Source: Paenibacillus dauci (GTDB taxonomy: Bacteria > Bacillota > Bacilli > Paenibacillales > Paenibacillaceae). Taken from it: a stretch of 64,000 nt of DNA. Below the pieces are notes generated by a model. It was not told where the DNA came from and did no database searches. It saw only the letters and a list, made by a program, of their open reading frames with translations. Each line of letters starts with the position of its first letter. The stretch's first letter is position 1. A program made the translations under genes and the position numbers. Of the stretch, positions 1-8,943 are shown in pieces. The stretch is from contig NZ_LAQQ01000001.1 in NCBI RefSeq assembly GCF_000971985.1, positions 372,001 to 436,000 of the forward strand, read 5' to 3'.

Positions 1-41
1 TAACGTTGGGACCAAAAGAAGTAAAAATCCTGACGAAGTAA
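1..41 (+). CDS. possible 3' end of a gene running in from the left
   Basis: In the third forward frame the first bases read TLGPKEVKILTK followed by TAA at 39-41. A hairpin terminator lies about 35 bases downstream, as expected at the end of a transcription unit. The tail loosely recalls the end of beta-sandwich glycosidase C-termini (L.P.EIKT-like), but twelve residues cannot identify a family. The other forward frames give no convincing protein. Confidence 0.25.
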   Translation, partial: TLGPKEVKILTK

Positions 42-74
42 AATGTTCGAAACCTGAACAACGACAGACTACAA

Positions 75-113
75 AAGCGGCAGACCTTGTAACCAAGGCT
101 CTGTCGCTTTTTA
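75..113 (+). terminator. intrinsic terminator
   Basis: AAGCGGCAGACCTTG pairs, with a couple of defects, with CAAGGCTCTGTCGCTT across a short loop and is followed by a T run. It probably ends the gene entering from the left edge. Confidence 0.6.
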
Positions 114-199
114 TTGGAGCATTTTATATAGTTTTGAGTACTTCCCTTCACCTACTGATCAGTAGGATTGCAGAACGGCGCCATGCTGCCTGATGGAGT

Positions 200-673
200 C
201 TATGAATCCATATGAATCTCGGCAAATTGCTCTGCAGTCGCATACCCATAGATCCAGTAATCATTGCCTTTTTTGACATAGGGGATGCGTTCTTCCCTCA
301 GTAGTGTAACAAATTCCTGCTCTATATCAAGCAGAAGCGGCTCAACCAGACGTCCCTGATACTCGAGACGTCTGGGTTTGATACGCAGCCACTCGATAGC
401 AAAAGCCGGATTTTGCAAGGGGGTAAACCGAGCATCATCCGACATATCTCCAATAGCGGCATGCCAGTCTCCATTATAATTTACATCCTGTTCAAAATAC
501 TCCGGGTATGGCAGTTCCTCCAACACATCCTTCATCTGAAAAGGTGGAGCAAAAGGCAAACGTTTGTAAATCCCCTGCAGCAGCCGGTTCCAACGCGTAT
601 CGTTAAGAACCGAAGTCAAGCCCCGGCGTTCGACTTCTTTTTGGACTTTTATCTTGTATTTGTCGTATTCCAT
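200..673 (-). CDS. hypothetical protein, DUF6678-like
   Basis: A 157-residue soluble acidic protein with no signal peptide or membrane segment. Near the N-terminus (about residues 20-35) it has a VLNDTRWNRLL stretch that reminds me of the DUF6678 family, whose members begin with a similar NDTKW motif; I cannot confirm this. The C-terminal half is rich in aromatic and charged residues (YWIYGYATAEQFAE). Ribosome site GGAGAT lies ahead of the ATG. It stands alone between the left-edge terminator and the divergent gene at 782. Several small orphan proteins nearby (5093-6839) resemble immunity proteins of toxin systems and this could be one more, but that is inference. Confidence 0.6.
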   Translation of the reverse strand: MEYDKYKIKVQKEVERRGLTSVLNDTRWNRLLQGIYKRLPFAPPFQMKDVLEELPYPEYFEQDVNYNGDWHAAIGDMSDDARFTPLQNPAFAIEWLRIKPRRLEYQGRLVEPLLLDIEQEFVTLLREERIPYVKKGNDYWIYGYATAEQFAEIHMDS

Positions 674-781
674 TGGTCTAATATCTCCTGTCCTGATATC
701 CTTATCCCCCTATTATAGCATCGCATGGTATAATGGTGGATCAGTCACACGTATAGTTGAAACTACAGGAGGCACCACAGC

Positions 782-1249
782 ATGATTACCGATCCATATA
801 CACCGGAGATTGTCCAAGAGACGATCCGGTTTACAGAACTTTATACACGAATGGCCAGACAACTATTCGAGTCGCTGTTGACAGCAGAATGCAATCAGAA
901 CATGTCTATAGAACAAAAAGTTTCCCGTTTCGAAAATGTTATTGAACAAGATGACCTGAAGCCAATCTGGTATAAAGGCCAGTACTGGAATATCGATCCC
1001 CATGGAGAACACTGTCTTTTCAAAAGTGATAGCGGTCTGCCTATTGAAGTACGCATTCATGATAATAGCTGGATCGACGCAGGATTTTTCAGTCACTTTT
1101 TGCAGCATCTTCCGGCAGCACAGGTGCTGGTACGTCGTCTCAAACCGGCTGATTTCCACTCGGTCATTCAGCTTTTTGAATATATGACTACACAGAATCT
1201 GTTGATCCAGCTCGATGGTACCAATTTCAAGTTGCAGCCGATCCAGTAG
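782..1249 (+). CDS. hypothetical protein
   Basis: A 155-residue soluble protein that I do not recognise. The start is supported by an AGGAGG site about 9 bases before the ATG. The middle (residues 60-75) has an aromatic stretch, WYKGQYWNIDP, and the rest alternates short helices and strands with no catalytic-looking motif and no pair of cysteines. It is transcribed divergently from the gene at 200-673 and convergently to the AAA ATPase at 1330. No terminator is obvious in the 80-base gap after it. Function unknown. Confidence 0.65.
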   Translation: MITDPYTPEIVQETIRFTELYTRMARQLFESLLTAECNQNMSIEQKVSRFENVIEQDDLKPIWYKGQYWNIDPHGEHCLFKSDSGLPIEVRIHDNSWIDAGFFSHFLQHLPAAQVLVRRLKPADFHSVIQLFEYMTTQNLLIQLDGTNFKLQPIQ

Positions 1250-1329
1250 ACTGTAACGAACCGCCAAGCTACATCCATTCAACCCAGATGCAGCAAGATC
1301 CATAGATTTCCTTTTGCAAAGCTTGGCCT

Positions 1330-2163
1330 TTATATCTCATTATGTGCAGCAGCGATCAGATGATACGGACGATACTCCTGAATAGACAGCTCAATCAGCA
1401 GACGGGAGAGCAGCGTATCATCAATAATCGCTTTGCGCTTGGCTTTTAGAATAATCTGCTCCATATCCGCGTAGCTGCATCCCTCCATCTTTTGGCTTGC
1501 CCAGTCATGCAGTCCTGACTCGCATGGAAATTCATCACATAACCGGCGAATATACTCCAGCCGCAGCTCAGCCGCTGGATTGCCATACACCATCTTGGTA
1601 TCAAATCTCCGCCAGATCGCATTATCCAGTTCGGTCTCCAGATTGGTGGCTGCAATAAAAATACAATGTTCCGGGAATTCATCGAGACATTGCAGCAGTG
1701 TATTCACTACACGTGCCATTTCTTTGACCTCGTCATTATTATCCCGTGTACGGGCGACCGCATCGAATTCATCCATAAATAGCACACAGGGCTCCAGACG
1801 CGCATATTCAAAAATTCTGCGTACATTGCTGCCTGTCTCACCGAGATGCGCATGAATCAATGCATCCAGACGGACGGTAACAAGAGGCAGCTCCAACTGA
1901 TGCGCCAGATGAAAGGCTGTCAATGTCTTGCCTGTTCCTGGCGGACCGAACATCATGATCTTGTTGGGTACAGGTACATCATGGATCACAAATTTGTCTT
2001 TCATATCGATAATTTTCAGAAATTCGCTGGTGATCATCTTGTTCTCGGGTGACAGCACAATATGCCTGGCACGGTGTCCGCATTCCTTGACACTATAGAC
2101 CGAAGCCATCTCAATACCTTTGGTTAGCGGCATTTTGCCATAATTACGTCTATTCTTGCTCAT
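1330..2163 (-). CDS. AAA-family ATPase
   Basis: A 277-residue protein built almost wholly of one AAA ATPase module. Walker A is GPPGTGKT (about residues 73-80), Walker B is VLFMDEFDA (about 127-135), sensor 1 lies in FIAATNLE and an arginine-finger-type RRFD follows at about 185. About 60 residues precede the module and the C-terminal helical lid ends the protein. It resembles short stand-alone AAA ATPases annotated as ATP-dependent proteases or chaperones, but no peptidase domain is present, so it probably remodels a partner. It lies 85 bases downstream of the broken zinc GTPase gene on the same strand and may be cotranscribed; the link to zinc is not shown. Confidence 0.85.
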   Translation of the reverse strand: MSKNRRNYGKMPLTKGIEMASVYSVKECGHRARHIVLSPENKMITSEFLKIIDMKDKFVIHDVPVPNKIMMFGPPGTGKTLTAFHLAHQLELPLVTVRLDALIHAHLGETGSNVRRIFEYARLEPCVLFMDEFDAVARTRDNNDEVKEMARVVNTLLQCLDEFPEHCIFIAATNLETELDNAIWRRFDTKMVYGNPAAELRLEYIRRLCDEFPCESGLHDWASQKMEGCSYADMEQIILKAKRKAIIDDTLLSRLLIELSIQEYRPYHLIAAAHNEI

Positions 2164-2248
2164 AGGGGGTTAAGCACTCCTTATCATGTATAGGGATAGT
2201 GATTGGTTTGTAAAAGTAGCCGGATTATCTATATGCGGTGAAGTCAGA

Positions 2249-3461
2249 CTATCTAAATGAAGGAAGTGGATCATTCAGATTGCGCCAGCTGGAATTCATC
2301 TCTTCCGGTGTAAGCAGTACTTCATCCAGACTCCGTTCAATCGCTGCGCGATCCATCTCCACTCCGATAAATACAAGCTTGGTTACACGGTCTCCCCACT
2401 GCTCATCCCAATCGGGCGTTCTGGGCACTTCTCCGTTAAAGTGTACATCCAACTCCTCCTGACTGAGTGCCGCTACCCACAATCCTGCCGGTGACAATTG
2501 TTTGGAAGTGCCCGCATGACTGAAACTGATCGCCATATGATTACGCGTTGCCAGCCAGATCAGCCCTTTGGAGCGAACGATCGTATTCGGATAATGAGTC
2601 ACCCAATGAAGTAACCGTTCTGGATGAAAAGGAATTTTGCGGCGATATACAAAAGAGCTGATTCCATATTCTTCGGTCTCCGGGGTATGTTGTTCTTTGA
2701 GCAATTCCTGAATCCAGCCCGCCGATTGGCTCGCCTTTTCGAAATCAAAACGTCCGGTATTCAAAATATCTACCGGATTCACCTGTCCATATGTGGAGTG
2801 AATCAACCGGGCATCCGGCTGCAGGGCACGGAGTGCCTTTTCCAGACGTTCCAGTTCGGCTGCACTGACCAGATCGACTTTGTTGATGATTAGGCACATC
2901 ACAGAATTCCACCTGATCAGTCAACAGATGTACGATGCCGCGTGTGTCTTCTTCACCTGCTGCCTGCCCACGATCAAGTAGGGTCTCGCGTGAATAATAA
3001 TCCTGCCAGAACTGCGGTGCATCGACAACCGTGACCATTGTATCCAGTCGGGTCAATCGAGTCAGATCAATCCCATTCTCCTCATCCACATAAGTAAAGG
3101 TCTGTGCGACAGGCACCGGCTCACCGATCCCGGTTGATTCGATCAGGATGTAATCAAATCGCTTTTCCCTGGCAAGCTTCTCAACTTCCACAAGCAGATC
3201 TTCACGTAGAGTACAGCAGATGCAGCCATTGGACATCTCGACCAGCTTCTCGTCGGTACGTGACAATCCGCCCCCCTCCCGAATCAGATCGGCATCGATA
3301 TTCACTTCACCCAGATCATTAACGATTACAGCAACCCGCAGCCCTTCCCGGTTATTGAGCACATGATTCATAATTGTCGTCTTGCCTGCACCCAGATAAC
3401 CGCTAAGTACGGTTACCGGAATCCGCTCATCTACGTTGTTTTCTATGTTCATAGTTGTCAT
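2249..3461 (-). pseudogene. COG0523 (CobW/ZagA-type) zinc GTPase, frameshifted second copy
   Basis: Reading from the ATG at 3461 (AAAGGTGG eight bases upstream) gives [11 protein letters not shown] (P-loop), the metal-binding GCICC motif, and the family's [10 protein letters not shown], up to VEFCDV. The frame is then lost near 2893-2894, where one C too many stands before CTA ATC ATC AAC; in the next frame the protein resumes as LIINKVDLV and runs through the CobW C-terminal domain to 2249. Removing one base restores [11 protein letters not shown], matching DVLLLNKCDLV in the intact neighbour. It is either a young pseudogene or a sequencing error. A Zur-type box lies about 20 bases before the start. 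The family comprises zinc metallochaperone GTPases made under zinc starvation (B. subtilis ZagA, formerly YciC). Confidence 0.85.
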
Positions 3462-3477
3462 ATTATCGACCACCTTT

Positions 3478-3497
3478 ATACGTAATTATTACGATTA
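3478..3497 (-). promoter_or_regulatory. Zur-type operator of the frameshifted zinc GTPase
   Basis: CGTAATTATTACG is a perfect 6-1-6 palindrome followed by ATTA, matching the Bacillus Zur box core TCGTAATnATTACGA. It lies just before the ATG at 3461, between the two paralogues, so the second copy has its own zinc-responsive control. Confidence 0.75.
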
Positions 3498-3539
3498 TAG
3501 ATCGTGATCTAAAAAGCTTTTTTGTAAAACGATGCTGAT

Positions 3540-4739
3540 CTACTGTTGAACCTGTACCGGCCATGGCAGTGGGTTGGTAAATGTGCTCCAGTCCTGCTCC
3601 AGCTCTTCGTCATTTAACAGACATTCATCCAGCTCTGTCTCCAGTTCCATCCGGTTCATATCAATCCCGATCATGACCAGCTCAGTTAATCGATCTCCCC
3701 AACGTTCATCCCAGCGCTCGCGTACATCCGGCTCTTCTGCCAGAATAGTCTGCTGTTCCTCTAAAGGGAGTGCAGCAACCCATTGACCTGCTGGCCCAAA
3801 CTGTATGGATGGTCCTGCCTGACTCAGACTGGCGGCGAGGTCTCCTTCGGCAGCGAGCCAGACCAGACCTTTGGCACGTACGACCTGTTCCGGCCAGTAG
3901 CTCATATATTCAGCGAGACGCTCCGGATGAAAAGGAGCACGCCGACGATAGACAAAGGAACTGATTCCATACTCTTCGGTCTCCGGTGTATGCTCTTCCA
4001 GCTCCAATTCACGAATCCAGCCTGCTGATTGACTTGTTTTCTCAAAATCGAACAACCCGGTGTTTAGAATAGCTGACGGATTAACCTGTCCATTTGTTGT
4101 GCGAATAATACGTGCTGTCGGCTGCAGCTGGCGAATAACCTGTTCCAATTGCTCCAGCTCCTGCGGATCTACAAGATCGCACTTGTTCAACAGCAGTACA
4201 TCACAAGTCTCAATCTGGTCGATCAGCAGATCGACAACATCACGGGTATCTTCGTTATCTGTCGCCTGGTTACGATCCAATAATGTCTCTCCGGATTCAT
4301 AATCATGCCAGAAACGGTTGGCATCTACGACAGTTACCATGCAGTCCAGCCGCGCCAGCTCGGTCAGGTCAATCCCCAGTTCTTCATTGGCATACGTAAA
4401 TGTCTGCGCAACCGGTACAGGTTCACTAATACCTGTCGATTCAATCAAAATATAATCAAATCGTCCTTCCAGCGCCAGCTTCTGCACTTCCTGCAGCAGA
4501 TCGTCACGCAGAGTACAGCAGATACAGCCGTTGGACATTTCGACCAGTTTTTCTTCGGTACGCGATAATGTTCCCTGTTCCTTGACGAGTGTTGCATCAA
4601 TATTAATCTCGCTCATATCGTTTACAATAACGGCTACTTTTAGTCCCTGACGGTTATTCAGCACGTGATTCAACACTGTGGTCTTGCCTGCACCGAGATA
4701 GCCGCTGAGTACTGTTACTGGTAATTGTTTTATAGTCAT
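3540..4739 (-). CDS. zagA: COG0523 zinc metallochaperone GTPase (ZagA/YciC-type)
   Basis: 399 residues from the ATG at 4739, chosen because AAGGAG precedes it by the right distance; an upstream in-frame start lacks such a site. Domain order: P-loop GTPase ([11 protein letters not shown] near residue 12), the metal-coordinating NGCICCTLR motif near residue 70, ESTGISEPVP, guanine-specificity motif LLNKCDL, then the CobW C-terminal domain with its HPERL segment. The family uses GTP to deliver zinc to client enzymes when zinc is scarce; B. subtilis ZagA is Zur-controlled and a good Zur box lies upstream here too. It is followed by a frameshifted paralogue. Which client it serves cannot be read from the sequence. 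Confidence 0.88.
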   Translation of the reverse strand: MTIKQLPVTVLSGYLGAGKTTVLNHVLNNRQGLKVAVIVNDMSEINIDATLVKEQGTLSRTEEKLVEMSNGCICCTLRDDLLQEVQKLALEGRFDYILIESTGISEPVPVAQTFTYANEELGIDLTELARLDCMVTVVDANRFWHDYESGETLLDRNQATDNEDTRDVVDLLIDQIETCDVLLLNKCDLVDPQELEQLEQVIRQLQPTARIIRTTNGQVNPSAILNTGLFDFEKTSQSAGWIRELELEEHTPETEEYGISSFVYRRRAPFHPERLAEYMSYWPEQVVRAKGLVWLAAEGDLAASLSQAGPSIQFGPAGQWVAALPLEEQQTILAEEPDVRERWDERWGDRLTELVMIGIDMNRMELETELDECLLNDEELEQDWSTFTNPLPWPVQVQQ

Positions 4740-4870
4740 GTTGATTCTCCTTGGATTTTTGATGAATTCGATACATGTAGAATTGCATTCCATTTTACTT
4801 GTAGTATGACTGTTGTCATGAGTGTCCATTGTAGTTCTTTTACATCCCTGCTTATTTTCACATTTTTTAA

Positions 4871-4888
4871 TAGTAATTATTACGATTA
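4871..4888 (-). promoter_or_regulatory. Zur-type operator of the intact zinc GTPase
   Basis: TAGTAATTATTACGATTA matches the Zur core at all but one position of the left arm. It lies about 130 bases upstream of the ATG at 4739, within the AT-rich promoter region of the two-gene zinc unit. Confidence 0.65.
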
Positions 4889-4994
4889 ACTTGTAACAAT
4901 ATATGATTGTTTTATATATTTGTCAACTATCCAATCCTTTGAGGCTACTACATACTTATAAAACAAAACTGACTAACGTTATAAAATAATAAAG

Positions 4995-5046
4995 AAAAAA
5001 GCCTTAATCTGCTCGTTATTTAGTTATAACGAATAGTTAGGCTATT
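4995..5046 (-). terminator. intrinsic terminator after 5093-5491
   Basis: AGCCTAACTATTCGTTAT can fold back on ATAACGAG...TTAAGGCT, read on the minus strand, and is followed by six Ts. It separates the immunity-like genes from the zinc unit. Confidence 0.7.
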
Positions 5047-5092
5047 TCATTTTTATTTTATTATACGCATTCTTTTCTATTTAAAAGACTCC

Positions 5093-5491
5093 CTACTTAA
5101 CATCTAGCAACAGAATAAGCTCACGCAGTTTCATCCGTATTCGCTCCAATGTAATCATCGTTTTGTATATCTTCGGATACCCTGAAAGATCATATTTCTC
5201 CAAAAATCTATACTGCGGATAGCGATCATAAAACGACTTGTCCAGCCACATTTTGTACGTATACCGCTCCAGTGCATCACCCAATCGCTCCATTGTCCGG
5301 CGACTCGCCAGCCCAACGATAAGCGACTCATAGGTGTCAAAGTCCGCGTTAATGATATCGTTAGCTGCATACCGCCGGAATTCTTCGGCAAATTCCTCTT
5401 GAAGCCAGTTCCATTCCTCGTACAATGCCATTGTCTCATATTCCTCTATATACAAACGCTGAATCTCTGCCAGTACATTCTCTTTACTCAT
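5093..5491 (-). CDS. hypothetical helical protein
   Basis: A 132-residue, mostly helical, soluble protein that I do not recognise. It is rich in Glu, Arg, Tyr and Leu, with EEYETMALYEEWNWLQEEFAEE near the start (split here: EEYETMALY then EEWNWLQEEF) and a C-terminal helix ending in LLLDVK. No cysteine and no membrane segment. AGGTGA lies about 7 bases before the ATG. It is the last of three consecutive minus-strand small genes (6839 to 5093), the middle of which is a SUKH protein. Small acidic helical proteins next to SUKH genes are often immunity proteins; that is inference from context only. Confidence 0.65.
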   Translation of the reverse strand: MSKENVLAEIQRLYIEEYETMALYEEWNWLQEEFAEEFRRYAANDIINADFDTYESLIVGLASRRTMERLGDALERYTYKMWLDKSFYDRYPQYRFLEKYDLSGYPKIYKTMITLERIRMKLRELILLLDVK

Positions 5492-5629
5492 CTTTAATCA
5501 CCTGGTCATTCATGACCTGATACGAATTATTTTTCTTTTTCCATCCTCTTACAAAGTTCGGCATTACATTCAATAATAGAGATTTCTACTCTAACCATGC
5601 TGACATCCCTCTCCAAATATCTTGCCAGC

Positions 5630-6148
5630 CTACTCTTCTTCCGTCAAACACAACTCGATAAATGCAAACCAACTCTCTGCTTCGACAGAACGATTCTCCC
5701 AGTCATGCCAGTAATACAGCACCTGTCCATACGTGCCTCCGATATCCGGATCGGTATCGAGACAGAGATAATCTCCTGCTCCATTGGTTGCTAATGGAAT
5801 CCAGGCGGGACTCCATAGGGTCGGCTTGATTCCCGGTCCGTTATCTACCTCCATTTCATCCTGATCCACCTCTTCATTTAGAAACTGCCACTGCTCCAGG
5901 ATCGAATCAAGCGACAACAAAGTCAGATTACGTACCAAAGGAATAACGCCAATCTCATCCCGCTGTCCGCCATACACCTGATAGAATGCCTTCAGTTCCG
6001 CGGGAATCTCTGCCTTGATACTTTCTGCGAGTCGACTCCAATCCTGTCCCTCCACTCCAGGCAAAAGCTGTAGCTTTTCTTCTGTACTACTTTCTCTCGC
6101 GATTGCCAATGTGATAAGTTTCTGCCATAACTGTGCTGCCTGTGTCAT
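5630..6148 (-). CDS. SMI1/KNR4 (SUKH) family protein
   Basis: 172 residues with SUKH superfamily signatures: an N-terminal helical segment with EIPAELKAFYQVYGG (about residues 48-62), the central AWIPLATNGAGDYLCLD (about 115-131), and the C-terminal GQVLYYWHDWENRSVEAESW followed by FAFIEL. SUKH domains are common as immunity proteins in bacterial polymorphic toxin systems and also occur as stand-alone regulators in Bacillota. No toxin gene is visible in this window, so it is an orphan immunity-like gene or a housekeeping SUKH protein. GAAAGGAG precedes the ATG. Confidence 0.85.
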   Translation of the reverse strand: MTQAAQLWQKLITLAIARESSTEEKLQLLPGVEGQDWSRLAESIKAEIPAELKAFYQVYGGQRDEIGVIPLVRNLTLLSLDSILEQWQFLNEEVDQDEMEVDNGPGIKPTLWSPAWIPLATNGAGDYLCLDTDPDIGGTYGQVLYYWHDWENRSVEAESWFAFIELCLTEEE

Positions 6149-6335
6149 ATGGATAGTTGAACTCCTTTCTTAACTGCGAAAATAATGTTGATATTATGGA
6201 CAATAGAAATTATAATTTCTTTTTTCATGACTTTGATTTTTCTGTTATGAATTTTTCATGTATTGAAATTTTAAATTTAGATAAATAAAGTTGTCACCAA
6301 AAGCTTCTCCTCAACACCAACGAGAGGTTTATTTT

Positions 6336-6839
6336 TCAATTAGCTTCGTTACGCGATTTTGTTGATTTCCAGTTATCGTACCGATAAGAGATAATTTCAC
6401 TGATCTTTTGGTAATTGTCTACATTATCTTGAACATGATACTCACTGGGCAAATTCTCTGCCAATACGTAAGCATAATCCAGAAAGTAATTTTCTTCCTT
6501 GTCTGCATCTGTATAATACTTCGCAAAAGCGTTGCCTTCTTCTGTTAGATCTCGCGAATTAAAAGTCCCGCCTATATTTCTCTCGTAGAACTGGGCACCA
6601 GACATTTTACCTTGTCTGACTAGTAGCAGGTCTTCCTCATGTATTGCTTCAACTTTTTCATCTATCATTTTATGTTCAATAAACCAGCCGATCAGCATTC
6701 CAAACGGTATAAATCCCTGGAATTGGTCTAACTCTTCTGGAAATTCACCGTCATAATGCCATTTGGCTTTGTCATATGTATGTGGCTTCATCCGATTATT
6801 AATAGGGGTGGAGTGATTTTTGTCATCAAAATTATTCAT
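6336..6839 (-). CDS. hypothetical protein, DUF7832-like
   Basis: A 167-residue soluble protein. The segment YDKAKWHYDGEFPEEL followed by IPFGMLIGWFIEH (about residues 22-53) resembles a small family (I recall DUF7832) typified by a YDKxxWHYgGdFP start and a GMfLgWai block; the assignment is from memory. The rest includes SGAQFYERNIGG and a helical C-terminus. AAAGGAG precedes the ATG. Members of this kind often sit beside SUKH-type immunity genes, and here the next gene downstream is SUKH. Function unknown. Confidence 0.65.
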   Translation of the reverse strand: MNNFDDKNHSTPINNRMKPHTYDKAKWHYDGEFPEELDQFQGFIPFGMLIGWFIEHKMIDEKVEAIHEEDLLLVRQGKMSGAQFYERNIGGTFNSRDLTEEGNAFAKYYTDADKEENYFLDYAYVLAENLPSEYHVQDNVDNYQKISEIISYRYDNWKSTKSRNEAN

Positions 6840-7054
6840 AGTTAATAGAGCTCCTTTATAATATATAATTATTTTACCTTTTATTCATTGATTCAGCACT
6901 GGATTTTGAAACCGTATCATTTTCAGCTTTTCCGTAGAATATATCATGTAGTACAGCTATGTTAAAATGTCTATATTGCATCCACTTTAGGACTAAAATG
7001 AATATTAAATAGAACTAAAATAAACAGCAAAAAGGTGATATTATCCGACACACT

Positions 7055-7258
7055 ATGCAATCATGGATCGTCCAAACCCTGGTCTTTATAGCACTATTAC
7101 AGATTTTCTACTACATACTGCGCGACTTGATCTTTGCGCATATTGATTTACCTGTCCGTATTGAAAATGTGGTTCAGCTGGTAGCGATCGCGTTCATTGT
7201 GATCCTTTCTCTGGTGCTGACCGTGATGCTTACCAAAAACAATGAATACAAAGCATAA
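7055..7258 (+). CDS. small membrane protein, two transmembrane segments
   Basis: 67 residues with two hydrophobic stretches, about 5-24 (VQTLVFIALLQIFYYILRDL) and 40-60, joined by a short loop and ending in a charged tail KNNEYKA. I do not recognise it. The ribosome site AAAGGTGA lies about 17 bases before the ATG, which is too far for a standard start; an ATT or ATC codon just after it could be used instead, so the N-terminus is uncertain. A strong terminator follows directly, supporting a real single-gene unit. Confidence 0.55.
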   Translation: MQSWIVQTLVFIALLQIFYYILRDLIFAHIDLPVRIENVVQLVAIAFIVILSLVLTVMLTKNNEYKA

Positions 7259-7274
7259 GCCAATTCATTTAGGT

Positions 7275-7315
7275 AAAAAGGAGCATAGCGCTATCATAGC
7301 GTTATGCTCCTTTTT
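7275..7315 (+). terminator. intrinsic terminator
   Basis: AAAAAGGAGCATAGCGCTAT folds on ATAGCGTTATGCTCCTTTTT with one mismatch. The T run on the right and A run on the left make it usable from both sides, although the radical SAM gene's end at 7450 lies 135 bases away. Confidence 0.85.
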
Positions 7316-7449
7316 GCTTCATCTTCTATGTTTATTTCAGGTTTTCTACATTTCTTACTCTTTTCCTAATTGTATGTTCAACTGCTCTGTTTTACTTCAA
7401 ATTATCCTACTTTATCTCATTTACTTGCTTGTACTTCATTCATACGTCT

Positions 7450-8862
7450 TTACTCCCACGCTGTTACAATCTCGCGTTTGCGTTCTTCCAGCAGCTGCTC
7501 TTTGTCATCCCGGTAGAACAGATTATATGTGTCAAATGGAATAATACGTCCATCCGGGTGTACGATATGCACGCAGGACTTTTTCACCGATCGGACATCA
7601 AAATTATATGCATCCAGGAACTGCATAATGATCACGCGGAATACATTATCGTAGTTAATCTGCTTGGGTACCGCCGCCAGCGGCAGGCAGCAGAGCAGGC
7701 TTTTCAGCGACAATGCCGAAGATATCGGCGAATGACCTGTTGATAGCAGTTCAAATAGCTTGCCACGGATCACCGGGTCATTCTCGAATACAATGGTATT
7801 GCTGTCTCCCTCCAGCAGTACTTCCGGCTCGATCATGCGTGTCAACGGCAGTACCTGCTTGCCCAGCTTCAGCGCATAGCCCATTGCCAGACAGTCGGGA
7901 TGACAAGGCACCGGCAAAATATCATTTTCATTGAATACGCCCGACTGATCAATAATCATCTGGCGTACTTCGCTGACGGTCAAACGATCTGTTGACGGAT
8001 CATAGCCTTCCAGGCGACCGGCAGCCTGAATAGGCTGAATAGTGACACCGCGCACAGCACGCTGTTTTAATCCATACTGGATAATTTTGCCGATCTCGTG
8101 ATCATTCAGCCCTTTTTTGAGGGTAACGACCAGTGTAGTCGACAGATTGAATTCATTCAGATGACGAATTGCATCCTCGCGAATCCGCCGTACATCTGCA
8201 CCGCGCAGTTCCTTGAGTACCGATGCTTCGAAGCTGTCAAACTGCAAATAGATCTCGAACCCCGGCATATAACTCGCCAGTCGTCTGGTGAATTCACGAT
8301 CCTGGGCTATCCGGACACCATTGGTGTTCAGCATAATATGCTTGATGGGACGGCTTTTGCACATCTCCAGAATCTCGAAAAAGTCTGGGTGGGTCGTCGG
8401 CTCTCCGCCACTGATCTGGACAATATCCGGTTCTCCTTCATTCTCCACAATCCGGTCCAGCATAAATGCAATCTGTTCCAGCGAGCGATACGACGTACGA
8501 TGCGGTGAAGATTCGGCAAAACAAATCGGACACTTCATATTACAATGATCCGTAATCTCCAGCAGGGTCAGGCAGCTATGCTGCTCATGATCCGGACAGA
8601 GTCCACAGTCATAAGGACAACCATATTTGATAGGAGTATTCCAGATCTGCGGCATTTCGGATGGTTTGACGAATTCGCGGGTACGATGGTAATACTCTAC
8701 ATCGGTCGAGATCAGTACCTTTTCCGGTCCATGCACCAGGCAGCGTTTGACCATATATATGCGGCCATTTTCTTCAATGATCTTGGCTTCTGCTTTGCGA
8801 TAGCATGTCGAACAGATACTATTCGTCAATTCATGATAGAGATAAGGACGATTTTTGGGCAT
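7450..8862 (-). CDS. radical SAM enzyme of the MJ0619/Tes (COG1964) type
   Basis: 470 residues. The radical SAM cluster motif is CNMKCPIC (Cys107, 111, 114), followed by the SAM-binding SGGEPTTHP near residue 150. An N-terminal cysteine set (Cys17, 20, 41) forms a rubredoxin-like segment, and CPYDCGLCPDHEQHSC (Cys82, 86, 89, 97) lies directly before the core. This arrangement is typical of the MJ0619 methyltransferase and archaeal tetraether lipid synthase Tes, both of which act on unactivated carbon. Bacterial members are mostly uncharacterised. Here it closes a three-gene set with an Lgt paralogue and a zinc-finger membrane protein, which suggests a lipid or lipoprotein substrate; that is inference. 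AAAGGAG precedes the ATG. Confidence 0.85.
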   Translation of the reverse strand: MPKNRPYLYHELTNSICSTCYRKAEAKIIEENGRIYMVKRCLVHGPEKVLISTDVEYYHRTREFVKPSEMPQIWNTPIKYGCPYDCGLCPDHEQHSCLTLLEITDHCNMKCPICFAESSPHRTSYRSLEQIAFMLDRIVENEGEPDIVQISGGEPTTHPDFFEILEMCKSRPIKHIMLNTNGVRIAQDREFTRRLASYMPGFEIYLQFDSFEASVLKELRGADVRRIREDAIRHLNEFNLSTTLVVTLKKGLNDHEIGKIIQYGLKQRAVRGVTIQPIQAAGRLEGYDPSTDRLTVSEVRQMIIDQSGVFNENDILPVPCHPDCLAMGYALKLGKQVLPLTRMIEPEVLLEGDSNTIVFENDPVIRGKLFELLSTGHSPISSALSLKSLLCCLPLAAVPKQINYDNVFRVIIMQFLDAYNFDVRSVKKSCVHIVHPDGRIIPFDTYNLFYRDDKEQLLEERKREIVTAWE

Positions 8863-8943
8863 TGGATTGCTCCTTTTGTCTGAATAAAATATGTAGGAAT
8901 AAGCGATATAACAACTTTCATCTGCTTGCCTGTCTTTGTAGTA

